Below are positions 43,619-55,399 of a stretch of 64,000 nt of DNA, piece by piece. Within the stretch, counting starts at the first letter, position 1. Every line of letters begins with the position of its first letter. The stretch is taken from NCBI GenBank assembly GCA_004431415.1, contig QPMI01000623.1, positions 104,470 through 168,469 of the forward strand, written 5' to 3'. The DNA comes from Cyanophora paradoxa (taxonomy: Eukaryota; Glaucocystophyceae; Cyanophorales; Cyanophoraceae). Made by a program: the position numbers and the translations under genes. The notes beneath the pieces are model-generated. The model had not been told where the DNA came from. It saw only the letters and a list, made by a program, of their open reading frames with translations, and did no database searches.

Positions 43619-46600
43619 TTAGTCGTCGGCGTCCGAGTCGCTGCCGACGAAGCTCTCATCGTCCTGCTGCGCGATGAGCTCGAGGGGCGGCGGTCGCGTG
43701 CGGAGGGGCGGGGACGCACGTCGGCCGGCTCCTCCTCGTCCTCGTCGTCGTCGAGCTTGTACTTCACGGGCGCCGCCGCCGCCGCGCGCCGCTGCGGCCG
43801 CCTGGCCGCCGGCGTCAGCGGGGGGAGGCGGGCGGCGGGCGGGCGGGGCGGGGGGGGGGGGGGGGGGGGGGGGGACGCACGGGGCGGCTGCGGCGGGCTC
43901 CGGGGCCGGGGCGGGGGCCTTCTTCTTCGGGGCGGGCTTCGGGGCGGGGGCGACCTGCTCGCCCGAGTCCTCCTCGTCGCTCGCCGGCGCCGCCTTCTTC
44001 AGGCGCCGCTTCTTCGGGGCCGGCGAGCTCCCCTCCTCCGCCGCCGCCTTGACGCCGGCCTTGGCCTTGGGCGCCGCCTTGGCCTTGGGGGCCGGCACGA
44101 GCTCCTCCTCCTCCTCCCCCGCCGCCTTCTTCGCCGCGGCGTCGGGCTTGGGGCGCTTGGCGGCGGCCTTGGGCTCGGCGGGGGCGGGCTTGGCCTTGGG
44201 GGCGGCGGGCTTCTTGGCCTTGGCGGGCTTCTTCGCGTCGGCGTCGGAGCCGCTCTCGGCGCGCCAGTCGTCGCCGGCGTCGCTCGCCTCGCTGCCATCC
44301 CCCTCCTCCTCCTCATCGTCGAGGAAGTCCATCATCTCGTCCGCGTACTTCACCGGCTTCCGCGCCCGCCCCGCCCCGCGCCCCGCCGCCCCAGTCTCCT
44401 GCGCCCCGCTCGCCTCAGACGGCGACGCGGGGCTGTGCGCGGGGCGCGGGGCGGGCCTCGGCGCTCTCCTCGTCGTCGGAGGGGGCCTTCTTCTTGGCCG
44501 CCTTGGGCGCCGCCTTCGCCTCCGGAGCCGCCTTCTTCGGCTCCTCCTTCGCCCCGCCCGCCTCCGCCTTCTTCGCCGCCGCCTTCGCCTTCGGCGCCGC
44601 CGGGGCGGGGGCCGCCGGGGCGGGGAGAGTGGCGGGGGCCTGCGGGGCGGGGGTGGGCGCGGGGCGGGCTGTGCTGGGCGGGCCGGGCGGACGCGTGCGG
44701 CAAGGCGGGAGGCGAGGTCCATGTCGTCGTCGTCGTCGTCCAGCGCGATCGTGTCCACCACCTTCGCCGGCGCCGGCGCCGCCGCCTTCTTCGTGGGGCC
44801 GCCTTCGCTGCAGCCGCCGCCGCGCTGCCGCTGCCACCGCCGCCGGCCAGCGGGAGGGCGGGCGCCGCGGCCGCGGCCGGCTTCTTGGCGGCTGGCGGGG
44901 CGTCGGACGGGGCGGGGCGGAAGGTCTCAGGGGCGGTGCGGACCGGGTGCCTTGGGTGCGGGCTTCTTCTTGGGGGCGCTCTCCTCGAAGTCGCTGCCGT
45001 CGTCGAGCTCCTCCTCGCTGCCGCTCTCCTCGTCGCTCCCCGCCTTCTTCGCCGCTGGCTTGCGGGGCTTGGCCGCCGGCTTGCGGGCCTTGGCGGCGCC
45101 GGCCTTGGGCTTGGGGGCCTTGGCGCCGCGCTCGTGCTCCTCGCGCTCGTAGGCGTCGTGGGCCTCGAGGAAGGCGTCGAGGTCGGCCTCCCACATCGCC
45201 GCCTCGGGCGTCGCCTCCAGCTCCGCCAGCTCCTTCTCGTTCCGCGCCTGCCCGCCCCTTCAGCGCCCCCCAACCCCGAGCCCGGCGCGGCGCCGGCGGC
45301 GCGCCTTCTCGTTGAGGAGCTCCTGCACGCGCTCGAAGGTGAGCGTCCACAGCGGCATCGAGAGGAGGTAGTCGTACGCCGACCGCTGCGCTCCCGCAGC
45401 CCCGCATCACGCCCCGCGGCGGCGCGGCGCGGGGGCGGGGCGCGGACCGTGGCGGCGGCGGGGGCCTCCTTCTCCTTGCGGCGGGAGGCCGGGAGGAGGT
45501 CGTCGTCGCTGGCGTCGTCCGCCTCGCGCTTCTTCTTCTTCTCCGCGCTCTCGATGGGGTCGTACTTGCGCGCCTGCAGCTCCGCCAGCAGCTCCGCCCG
45601 CTTCCGGTTCGAGACGACGAGCTCGCCGCGCACGACCTGGCGCCGCCTCGGCGGGGGCGGGGGGCGGGAGGGTGGGGGCGGGGGCGCGCACCTCGAGGAT
45701 GAAGCGGACCTTGTTGGAGAGGCGGACCTGCTGCTCGCGGAGGCGGGCGAGGAGGAGGGCCTTGCGCTTGTGGTAGTACTCGAGGCGCAGCGGGTAGAAG
45801 TCGCGGAGGACGTCGAGCGCCGAGCCGTACTTCTTCAGCTTCCCGTCCGCGCCCCACAGGTGCATGTTGTTCGTCGAGATGCTGTCCACCAGCTTGAACT
45901 TCTTCTCCAGCGCCGCCGCCTTCTGCTCCTCCGTGGTGGCGCCGGCGAGGGCGGCCGCCATCTGCTCCTCGGTCATGTGGACGACGAAGTGGACGGTGGT
46001 GTCCGTGTGGTGCTCCTTGAAGTCCTTGATCCAGACGCCCTGCTTGGCGTCGTCCCCCGTGATGGCCTTCTCGAGCACCGAGGCCTTGTACTTCTGCGTC
46101 CACACCCCGACGGGCAGCTCGGTGATCTCCACCGTCGTCGCGCTCGTCTGCGTCACCCGCCCGTGCACCGTGTAGCCCTTCGCCGTCGGGCGGATGTCCC
46201 CCGTGAAGCCGCGGTACCACGGGTGCAGCGGCAGCAGCTCCTCCTCGGGCGCATCCGGCCCCAGGCGCATCATCCGCCGCAGGTTCTCGACGAGGTCGCG
46301 CGGGTTGTAGCGCGGCACAGACGTGCTCCAGCCCGTGCCGATGCCCTCCGCGCCGTTGACGAGGACGAGGGGGAGGATCGGCATGTACCAGTGGGGCTCG
46401 ATGGACTGCCCGTCCTCCGTGTTGAACTTGAGGAGGCGGTCGTCGGCCTCGACGAAGAGCGTCCGCGTCGTCGGCGCCAGGCGCGTGAAGATGTAACGCG
46501 GGCTCGCCGCGTCGTCGCCACCCTGCCCAGCCCCCTCAGCCGGCGCCCGGCAGCGGCGGCGCTGGGCGTGGGCGAGCCATCAGGCGGGTGCCGAAGGTGC

Positions 46601-49472
46601 CGGACGGGTGGAGGAGGTTGACGTTGTTGGAGCCGACGAAGTTCTGCGCGAGCCTGCGCCGGCGTGAGCGGGGGCCGACGGCTGCGGAAAACGGCGGGCG
46701 CGCTTGATCATGGTGTCCATGAGGGAGACCTCGCCGTGGTGGTAGGCGGAGTGCTCGGAGATGTAGCCGGCGAGCTGCGCCACCTTGACATCCTCTCGCA
46801 ACCGCCGCTTGAAGCACGCGAAGAGGATCTTCCGCTGGCCCGGCTTGAGCCCGTCCACCATCGACGGGATCGAGCGCACGTTGTCCGCCTGCCGCCGGCT
46901 CGCGCGGGGCCGGCGAGCGAGGCGCGGGGCGGCGCGCCTGGGAGAAGAGGATGAGCTCCTTATCGACGAACTCCTTCAGGGGCAGCTGCGAGCGGTTGCC
47001 GTGGTCGAGGAAGGTCCCCGGCTGCGCCGGCGTCGGAGGCGGCGCGGGCAGGGGCCGGGGGCGGGGCGGCGGACGGCGCAGTTGAGGAGCCACTTCTTGC
47101 GCTCGTCGACGCGCTTGGAGGAGAAGGCGAGCTCGATGGCCTCGTCGTCGTGCGGGCCGGTGTGCGCGAACTCGATCCGGTGCTGCCCCAGGTCCGCAAA
47201 GTACTCCTTCGCCTCCGCCGCCGTGTTTGTGCCCAGACCTGCCTCCCCGTCAGGTCCTGCGGCACGAAGGGCGGGGCGGGGCGGGGGCGGGCCCTTGTAG
47301 TACTTGACGGACCAGCCGCGGGAGGCGGGGCTGTCCCGCCACTTCTCGTACTCCGGCATCGTGTAGAACGCGATCGTCTCCTTACCCTTGTGCGCCTGCG
47401 ACGAGGCCTCAGGGGCCGGCCCGGGGGCCGGTCGCGGCGCGGGGAGGCCGGGCTCGCCTTCACGATGGGGGTGATGAACTCGCAGAGGAAGCCCGGGATC
47501 TTGAGGAGGGAGGGCCACTGAGAGTGGATGAAGTTGATGAGGAGGCCCTTGATGTGCGACCCGTCGTGGTCCTGGTCCGTCATGATCATCAGGTGCCCGT
47601 ACCGCAGCGACCGCGTGTCCTCGTAGTTCTTCCCGTGCTGGAAGCCCATGATCTGCGCTCCTCCGTCAGCCCCGCCCGCCCCCGCCCGCCCCCGCCGCGG
47701 CGCTCGCCTTGCGGATGGCGTCGATCTCCTTGTTCTCGGAGAGCTGCTTGAACGTCGCCTCGCGCACGTTCAGCAGCTTGCCGCGGAGCGGGAAGACGCC
47801 GTAGCTGCGGGGCCGCGTGAGGAGAGAGGGGCGGGGGCCGAGGGCGGGGCGGACCGGTCGCGGCCGACGACGGAGAGGCCGGCGACGGCGAGGGCCTTGG
47901 CGGAGTCTCCCTCCGTGAGGATCAGCGTGCACTGGTCCGCGTTCCGCCCCCCCGCGTCGTTCGCGTCGTCCAACTGCTCCCGCGTCGGCACCGGGGGGCG
48001 AGGCCGGCCGCGCGCGGCGCTCGGCGGGCGGACCTTGTCGATTCCGACGAGGCGCTGCTTCTTCGTGCCGTCCTTCTTCTTAAGGGCGTTGCTCTGCTTG
48101 AATTTGGCGAACTCCATGAGCTGGTCCACGATTCCGGACTTCATCACTGCGCCCCGGCCGTCACGCGCGGGCCGCCCCGCCCCGGTCCCTCTGCCCGCGC
48201 ACCCTTCTTGATGATGTCTTCGCTGAGCTCGCACTTGGAGCCGAACGAGCTCGCCTGCGGGTGGCGGGCGGGGTGAGCGCCCACGTTGGAGCGGGCAAGG
48301 GGCGGCGGACCTTGAGGGTCATGTTCTCCTTGGTCTGCGAGTCGAACGCGGGGTTCTCAATGAGGCAGTTGATGAAGACGAAGAGGTAGTTCTTAACCTG
48401 CGCGCGCCACCCGCGTCAGGAGCGGGCGAGCGCGGCGCGAGCGCGGCGCGCACTTGGTGGTTCTTGAGCTGGATGCCCTTGACCTTCTTGTTGACGGCCT
48501 CGAGGAGCTTGCCGGTGACTTGGTCGGAGACGTAGTTGACGTGGGTGCCGCCCTTGCTGGTGCTGATGCTGTTGACGAAGCTGACCTGCTGGAACTGGCC
48601 GTCCGAGACGGCGACGCAGACCTCCCAGCGGTCGTTGACCTTCTCGTAGAAGCGCGGCTGCTCGCCCTTGTCGCCCTTGAAGTAGAGACTGACGTAGTCC
48701 TTGAAGCCCTTCACGGAGATGCGCGTACCGTTGAGGAAGACCTTGCAGCTCGACGTGCCCGCCACGTCGTACACGCGCTTCGTGAAGAGAGCCACAATGT
48801 CGTCGTCCAGGCCCTCCATGTGGAAGCGCCGCAGGTCCGGCACGAACGAGATCGACGTCCAGTTGTCCGACGCCTTGCAAGATTTGATCTCCGGCTCCCC
48901 GCGTCCTGCATGTTGTTCCGGAACACCTGCCGGTAACGCCGCCCGCGGCCGCCGTCGGCCGTCTCGACGATGAACTCGCGCGAGTAGATGTTCGTGAGCT
49001 TCGCGCCGTATCCGTTGCGCCCGCCGACGACCTTCTTCTCGTTGTCGTCGTAGTTGCTGGAAGTCAGCAGGTGCCCGAAGATCATCTCAGGAATGTAAAT
49101 CTGCTCCTCCTTGTGGATCTCGACGGGGATGCCCGACCCGTTGTTCCAGACGCTGATGCGGTTGTTCTCACGATCGATCTCAACTTTGATCGTGTCCATG
49201 TTCGCGTCGCGCTGCTTGTGGTCTGCAGCGTTAACGAGGATCTCGTCGAAGATCTTGAAGAGCCCCGGCGAGAAGGTCACAGGCCTGAACACCATGCCCT
49301 TGTCTCCGTCAAAGACCCAGAGCGGCAGCGACTGCTTCTCTGTGGACCCAATGTACGTGTCGGGCCGCAGGAGGATGTGCTCAAGCTGCGACTTCTTCTG
49401 ATAGATCTGCTCCAGCGTGCGCCCGCCATCGTTGCCGCCCGCAACGCCAAGAGCTTTCTTCGTAGTAGCCAT
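43619..49472 (-). CDS. TOP2: DNA topoisomerase II (eukaryotic type IIA)
   Basis: ATP-dependent nuclear enzyme that passes one duplex through another. Start MATTKKALGVAGGNDGGRTL. GHKL ATPase: LEHILLRPDTYIGSTEKQSL, EILVNAADHKQRD, ISVWNNGSGIPVEIHK, VVGGRNGYGAKLTNIYS; transducer with VSFVNSISTSKGGTHVNYVS and the Lys of QLKNHQ. TOPRIM: ILTEGDSAKALAVAGLSVVG, YGVFPLRGKLLNVREATFKQ, HLMIMTDQDHDGSHIKGLLI. Winged helix/tower: RSIPSMVDGLKPGQRKILFA, KVAQLAGYISEHSAYHHGE, LAQNFVGSNNVNLLHPSGTF, and the catalytic Tyr in ASPRYIFTRL; then LPLVLVNGAEGIGTGWSTSV. Long acidic/Lys-Ala C-terminal tail ending ESFVGSDSDADD. About 16 or more short introns, roughly half with GC donors. A one-base frameshift interrupts the ATPase exon near 48896-48902. 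Confidence 0.95.
43850..43874 (-). repeat. 25-nt poly-C tract (sense) in TOP2 intron
   Basis: In a C-terminal-tail intron that starts gtgcgtcccc and ends with cgctgacgccgg ... ccgcag on the gene strand. Branch-like CTGAC present. Confidence 0.8.
46523..46577 (-). other. GC-AG intron in TOP2 (55 nt)
   Basis: Between TFGTRLM and GGDDAASPRYIF. Removal restores the highly conserved junction immediately before the active-site tyrosine. Starts gctcgccc, has ggctgagggggc, ends ctgggcag. Confidence 0.8.
47396..47457 (-). other. GC-AG intron in TOP2 (62 nt)
   Basis: Between CEFITPIVK and AHKGKETIAFYTMPEYE, a junction fixed by the conserved protein. Starts gcgagccc, contains cccctgaggcc, ends tcgtcgcag. 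Confidence 0.8.
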
Positions 49473-49883
49473 TCTGCTTACCTGCGTGCTGCGGGCGCTC
49501 CTCGCTCGCCTGCGCGGAACATGAGACCGCGCAAGCTCTCCAGACGCGGAACGCCGCCGGAAGGCGGTGCAAGCGGATGCTGGGGAGCGCCGCACCTGCT
49601 TGTCAGTCCAAACGCGGCCGCGCTCGCCGCCGCCGGACTGCGACCGTTGTTGGAAGACACGTACCCTGAGTTCGTCCCCCTCGTCCGAAATACTATACCC
49701 ACACACTCTCTGCGCCGCCTGCGCGACAACAACCGGCTCTCCGGCAGGGCTCTCCGGCAGGGCCACGTGCTCCGGTGCCTGCGGCGCCAGCTCCAAACCA
49801 TAAAGTAGCTATTCAGCGATTCAGGCGCCACGGTGCTAGCTTCCACGGTCCACGAATCGAGCGGGGGCTAGGCCCAGCTGGGG
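49473..49883. promoter_or_regulatory. Divergent region upstream of TOP2 and CSPP1-like gene
   Basis: 411 bp between the two chosen starts, GC-rich. It contains an imperfect direct repeat (tctccggcagggctctccgg at 49739, overlapping units). No gene supported; frames here continue from TOP2 upstream without a motif. Confidence 0.4.
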
Positions 49884-51661
49884 ATGCGCCGGGCCGGCAA
49901 CGCGGACCGGCTCGCGCCGCCCCCGACCCCGCCTCCCGGCCCGCTCGTGCGAGCACCGTTTGCGACGGAGGCGGACGAGCTTGAGCGCGTCAGCCTCCCG
50001 CGCAACCACGGTGAGGCTGCTGAGGGTTCGGTTGCTTGTGTGCGCGTCGATCTGGGCCGCTGCGCAGGTCCCGGAGACGCCCGTACGCGGGGAAGGGCGA
50101 GCCGCGGCAGCCGCACCGGGCCCGACGATGAGGACTACTGCTACAAGGCCCCGTCGAGCTCCGGGGGCGCGTCGCTGTACGCTCGGCCTGCGCGGAGCGG
50201 GCAGGAGCAGGCGATGGTGGCGAGGCCGGGGAGCCGGGGCGGCCGCTCGGCGAGCTTCGCGGAGGACGAGCCGCTGTACCGCCAGCCGCGAGAGCGCGTG
50301 GCACGGGACGGACCGGAGCCGGCCCAGACGCGAGAGGAGCGCCTGCGGGAACGGCAGGCCCGGCGCACCGCCGTCCCCACCCCCTCGCAATCGACATGTG
50401 CGCGGGCGCCCCGCCGCAGCCGCGCCCGCGCGCCCACAAATGGTCGTATCCACAGCATCGATGGGGTCGTCGCGGCGAGTGAGCGCCCTGAGGAGGAGCG
50501 TGATCGACGTCAGGCGACGGGGCGACGGGGAGGAGGTCGAGGAGGGGTCCCCCGAGGGCGGCGTCCGCTGGCGCGAGGAGGAGGAAGAAGAGGAGGAGGA
50601 GCCCGAGCGGGCGCCCTCCCGGGCCTCGTCCCGGGCCGAGCGAAGGCGGGAGGAGAAAGCGGGCGGGGCGCCCTGGTTCCCGTTCGGGAAGGGCGGGGGC
50701 GGGGCGGGGGCGCCGCTGCGGGACGAGGAGGGGGAGGCGGTGGCGGACCTGAAGGGGCTGCGCGGCCGGAGCATCACGCGGCACGACGAGGAGGAGGACC
50801 CCGATGAGAGCCTCCTCCGCACCCGTTCCGCCCGCCGCTACCGCGCCGATCTCCAACGCCAGATTCGCGAGAAGCAGGAGCGCGCCGCCCGCCAGAAGCA
50901 GGTACGCCCTCCGCCCGCCCCGCCCTGCGAGGCGGCGGCGAGCGGGGCGGCGGCAGGAGGAGCGCGAAGACGACGCGCGGCGAGAGCGGCAGCTCGCCGA
51001 CGAGCAGCGCGCCATCGCCGCGCGCGCCGCCGCCGAGAAGGTCCGCCCGCTTCGGCCCGGCCGGCCCGCCCCGCCCCGGCCCCCTGACCGCCCGGCAGGC
51101 GCGGGAGGAGGGCGGCAACCCACCGGCGGCGGGAGCGGGGCCGGCGGCGAGGCCGGCGCCTTCGTCGCCGCGGCGGCAGGGACGAGGCGCGGAGGGGCGC
51201 GGAGGCGGAGCGGGAGGGCGCGGGGCGAGGAGCGGGAGCGCGGCCCTGCACGCGGCGCGCACGCCGCCACGCGGGCAACCCCGGAAGATCGCGAGGAGGA
51301 GGAGGAGGAGGAGGAGGAGGAGCGGGGCCGGGGCCGAGGCGGGCGGGGCGGGGCGGGGCGGGGGCGGGGAGGGTCGGAGGCGGTGGCGCTGCGGCGGAAG
51401 CTGGAGCGCTTGGAGAGAGCATTCTGGGACGAACGCGATGCTGAGCGTGCGATGCCCGTGCGGCTCCGCCCTCCGCATCCGCGTCATCGCCTCGGCGCTC
51501 GAGGAGGACGGTGCCCACCCGCCCGCCCGCCCCCGCCCGCCACCGCGCCCGACCAAGGCCGCCGCCGCAACGCAGGCACCGTGCGGTGGAGCGCCAGCGT
51601 CGTGGCGGCGTCACGTAGCGCCACCAATCTGCTCCCACTACAGCTAGGCTTGCCCAAGTAG
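49884..51661 (+). CDS. CSPP1-like coiled-coil protein
   Basis: Start MRRAGNADRLAPPPTPPPGP. An Arg/Glu-rich disordered part (ERLRERQARR; a Glu run around EEEEEEEEEPERAPSRAS) leads to SLLRTRSARRYRADLQRQIR then EKQERAARQKQ. The Y-x-x-x-L-x-x-Q-I-x-E-K pattern is characteristic of CSPP1-like and other centrosome/cilium coiled-coil proteins. Further exons give EEREDDARRERQLADEQRAI and EALRRKLERLERAFWDERDA (first residues frame-dependent). The 3' end is uncertain; 51661 is the end of the longest final frame, another acceptor would end near 51610. A role at microtubule ends or basal bodies is an inference from the motif. Confidence 0.52.
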
Positions 51662-51824
51662 CTTACTTGAGTTTTCGTTCAGACTCCTGTTCAATATTCA
51701 AACTGCACTAGATCGCTATCTGGCCTGCACTATCGATAACAGTAGACTAGCTGCAGCGGAGCGATCCGAGGAGGAAAGGAGCGAGAGGGAGAAGGCGGCG
51801 ATAGGGTTGGTGTCGGGGCGCGGG

Positions 51825-54574
51825 CTAGGAGACGCGGGCGACGGGGGGCGTGGGGGGCAGGATGGGCTGCGCGGCGGCCGTCGCGAGGACGGAGGAGGCG
51901 ACGGTGCCGCGAAGGTAGGCGTTCTCGCGCTCGAGCTCGGCGGCGCGGGCCTGCAGGCGGGAGACGAGGTCGGCCTCGCCGTCGGCCACCTGCTCCGCGC
52001 GCAGCCGGGCGACCTCGGAGCGCAGCTGCCCCGCCTCGGAGCGCAGCTGCCCGAGCTCGCCGGCCATCCTCCGGCCCTCCTCCTCCTGCACCGCTAGGCG
52101 CGCGAGCTCGCCCCGCATCGCGTCCACCTCCCCCGCCAGCCGCCCGTTCTCCGCTACCGCCCGCTTGAACTCGTCCCGCAGCCGCCCCAGCGCCTCCGCC
52201 TCATCCGCCCCGGCGCCGGCCGCCTCCGCCGCCGCGGCCGACGAGGACGAGGCGACGGCCGCGGCGAGGGCGGCGCGCAGCTCCTCGTTCTCTTTGCGGG
52301 CCTCGACGACCTGCCGCGCGAGGCGCTCGGCGATCTCGCTGCCGCCTTGGTGATGCCGACGTGGCCCCTCCGCCGCCTCGATCGCCCCAGGATGCACGAG
52401 AGCACCAGGTTCTCCGACATCAGCGCCGCGTCGCCGCTGGCGGCCTCCGGGGCGGCCGCGGCACGGGCGCGTGCGGGAGGCCGGTGAGGCGGCGGAGAGG
52501 TCGGCGGCGAGGCGGTCGCGCTCGGCGGTCATCGCCGCGAGCTGCTCCTGCAGCACCGCCTTCTCCTGCCGCAGGCTCTTCAGGCCCTCCGCCGTGATCC
52601 TGCCCCTCGGGGCGTCAGCGGGGCGGCAGGCGGGGCAGTTGGGGCTGGGCGGGGCGGGGCGGGGCGCGGGGCACCGCTCGAGGCGCTCGACCTTCTTCAT
52701 CCCCTGCTTCTCGAACGTCGCGATCCGCTTCTTCAGCTGCGCGCCCATGAGCGCCGGCCCGAGCGGCCCCGCAGGCGGCGCACGTTGATGTTCTCCACCC
52801 GGAGCGACACGAGCAGCGACTCGATCATCTGCACCGCCGCGGGACTGCGCGGATGCCGTCGGCCCCCTGCCACGCGGGCCGGCGGCGGCGGGCGGCGCGC
52901 ACTGTTCCCGTCCTTATCGCGGGGAGGACGAGGCGGGGATGTGCGCGTTGGGGTGCGTTGGGTGCTGCATGAGCATCACCTGCGGGGCCGGCGTCACGGG
53001 GAGCGGGGCCGGGCGGGGCGGGACGGGGCGGGACCTGGGCGCGCTGCATGTCCTGGGGCCCTGCCCTTGCCCTTGTCCTCCTTGACTTCTCGGGGCGGCG
53101 GGCTCTCGAAGAGGAGACGAGGAGGAGGTCCTTGAGGTCGCCCTTCTCCTCCATGAGGTACGCGAAGCCCGGCTCATCGTCGCCAGGTCCGACCGGCACG
53201 TCTCCATCGCCTCCCGCAGCCGCCGTTCTCCTCCTCCGTCCCCGTCTTCGCGGCGCTGAAATCGTCGAACTTGGACTGCAGCGTGATGTACCGGTTCTGC
53301 AGGTCTGTGTGCTGCACGCACGCCAGGTCCAGCATCTTCTTCGCCTGTTGTACTGCGACTCCAGCTCGTTCTTGATCTTCGTGAAGCTCTCCTGCATGTT
53401 CGCGTTCTCCTCGTACGCCAGCGTCAGCGCCGCCTCGATCCCCGTCCGATCCTGCTCCAGCTTCATGCAGTGTTGCTCGAGCGCCTTCATGTACTCCTTC
53501 ATCTGCTCCGACTCTTTCGTCGTCCGCTCCAGCTTCTCCGAGACCTCCTGCACCTTGATTTTCGTCACCACCTGCTCGTCCGCTCCGTGTTGCAACCCAC
53601 GTGCTTCATGTCCGCCAGCAGCTCCTGCATCAAGCTGCCTCCGCCGCTTAGCACGGCCTCCCGCTAAGGTCGGCCGGGCACAGACCTCGATTTCTTCTTG
53701 ATCGAGTCGATGCGCTGCCTGGAGAAGCGGTCGATGCCGTTCGCCACGATCTTGCCAACGCGGTGCAGCTCCTCGATGATGTAGAACATCTGTCGCAGCA
53801 TCAGCGACACCCAGCGCAAGCCGGGCGGCCGCGTGTTGAAAAAAAGGTGCGGAAACGGATGCTCGGACAAACCTGGTCTAGGCTCTGCACCTCGCGGTGA
53901 AGTACGTGATGACCTAGACGGCGCAGCGGTCAGCCGGGCAGGCCAGATGTGGTTTGCGACTGCGTACTTGTGCACGCTCCTGCTCCCACTCAAGGCAGTT
54001 CGCGTACTTCTTCTGCTCGAGCGCCCGGATCTGCGCAACCCGCCGCGGCCTAAGACCTTCACAGCTGAGAGCGCGCGGCTCTCGGACCTGCTGCTGGAAC
54101 TCAGCGTGCCAATGTAGCTTCTCGAGCACGGACTCAGGCTGCTCTACCGGCTGGAAGCGCGGCTAAGCAGTTTCAAGAGGGGTTCGAAGGAGCCAGCGGA
54201 CCGGTCCGGAAGCAGCCTGGCAGCCAAGTCGTCGGCGACGGCGTAGCATCGTCTCGGAGTGCAGCTGCAACGATGAAACGCGCAAAATCAGGGTGCGGTG
54301 ACCGGGCTGCTCTTAGTGGGCCGCCGAGCCAGGGCTTTGCGCGGCCGTGGCCGGGGGCTGGGCTGACGAGTGCAATGACTGCGGCTGCTCTAAATCTCGG
54401 GGCCGTCTGTGCACCTCTTACGTTGTTCGCGTTCCCTGGCTGGACCTTGTTCGTGCGCGAGGTCGCACGCTTCAGATCGTCGTCGCTGTCAAGCGAGTCC
54501 GCGAACTTGACCTTCGCTGCAGGGGCGAGGACGCGGCCGCGGTCAGCCTGGCCGGAAGACCACAACTCAAGCAT
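51825..54574 (-). CDS. Coiled-coil protein C
   Basis: Start MLELWSSGQADRGRVLAPAA, then VKFADSLDSDDDLKRATSRT. Further exons: LHWHAEFQQQVREPRAL, ALEQKKYANCLEWEQERAQV, LRQMFYIIEELHRVGKIVAN then GIDRFSRQRIDSIKKKS, KIKVQEVSEKLERTTKESEQ, MKEYMKALEQHCMKLEQDRT, GIEAALTLAYEENANMQESF, TKIKNELESQYN, a QNRYITLQSKFDDFSAAKTG segment, MEEKGDLKDLLL, MGAQLKKRIATFEKQGMKKV, ITAEGLKSLRQEKAVLQEQL, and finally SRLQARAAELERENAYLRGT with the end PPTPPVARVS. Almost wholly alpha-helical. The first exon has an acidic SDSDDD-like motif. The family was not recognised; a microtubule or flagellar role is possible. Confidence 0.6.
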
Positions 54575-55100
54575 CGAGCTCCGAGCCAGTGCCCCGGCAG
54601 CGACGGGCAGGAAACTATGGCTAGAGTGTGATACAAAGAACGCACGCTTCGGGCCAGCATCGTGCGGGTCTGCGAAGCACGCGGCGGAGGCTCTTAGCCC
54701 CTTTGAGGGGTACGTGTCCTTTGAATCGGGGATACCTTCGCTGCCTCAGCTGGCAGTTCCGCCCGTCCGGGCCCGTTCCGAGCCGCTGAGCCTCAGGCCA
54801 GCGCATATATAGCTAGTACTAATCCCTCTGTTCACAGCATCCTTACGTGCACGTACTACGGTAGACGCGTGTCGACGTCGGAGTCGTGTGGATCGTGTTT
54901 GTTCAATGCGTCTATATCTGTGTCACCGTACGCGTATACGTATGCGGCGGCGTGCGAATCGGCGCCCGCGACGCGGCGACACTAGTACTAGTATACGTAC
55001 TGCGCATGCTGAATCGATTGAGCGTGTGTTTTTGAGCATGTTGGAGGTAGCGGCGCGTGCTTCAGCGACAAGTGAGCGGCTACTCTCGGAGAAGCGTAAT
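54575..55100. other. Intergenic, AT-richer centre
   Basis: Includes the reverse-complement copy of the ctaccgtagtac 12-mer at 54853-54864 and palindromic acgcgtatacgt / actagtactagtatacgta words (54940-54992). No gene seen. Confidence 0.45.
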
Positions 55101-55399
55101 TTCAAGGCGCCCGGGGGTTGGCGTCGGGGTCGAGGGAGCAAGGGGCGCGAGCTCGAGCTCAGGCCGCGCGGGATCCGGACCTGGACGCTGTGTGTCCCTG
55201 GGCGATGGTCGCGTGGCGGCCGCAGGGGCTCGCGGCCCCCTCGAGGCGCCGGGGCGGGCTGGCGCGGGGCGGCCGTGGGCGGGAGGGCAGGGATGCGCGA
55301 CGTGGGGCGCAGGCAGCGACCTCCTCGACGAGCTGCGGGGGCGTCGGCGCGGGGCGGTGGGCGGGGTGGCGGGGCGCGCCTGGAGATGCGCCGACTGCG

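Noticed and set aside
43757-46621. A 954-codon plus-strand open frame across TOP2
   Set aside because: Antisense to conserved TOP2 exons. Gly/Arg/Leu-rich with no domain; an artefact of GC-rich antisense codons.
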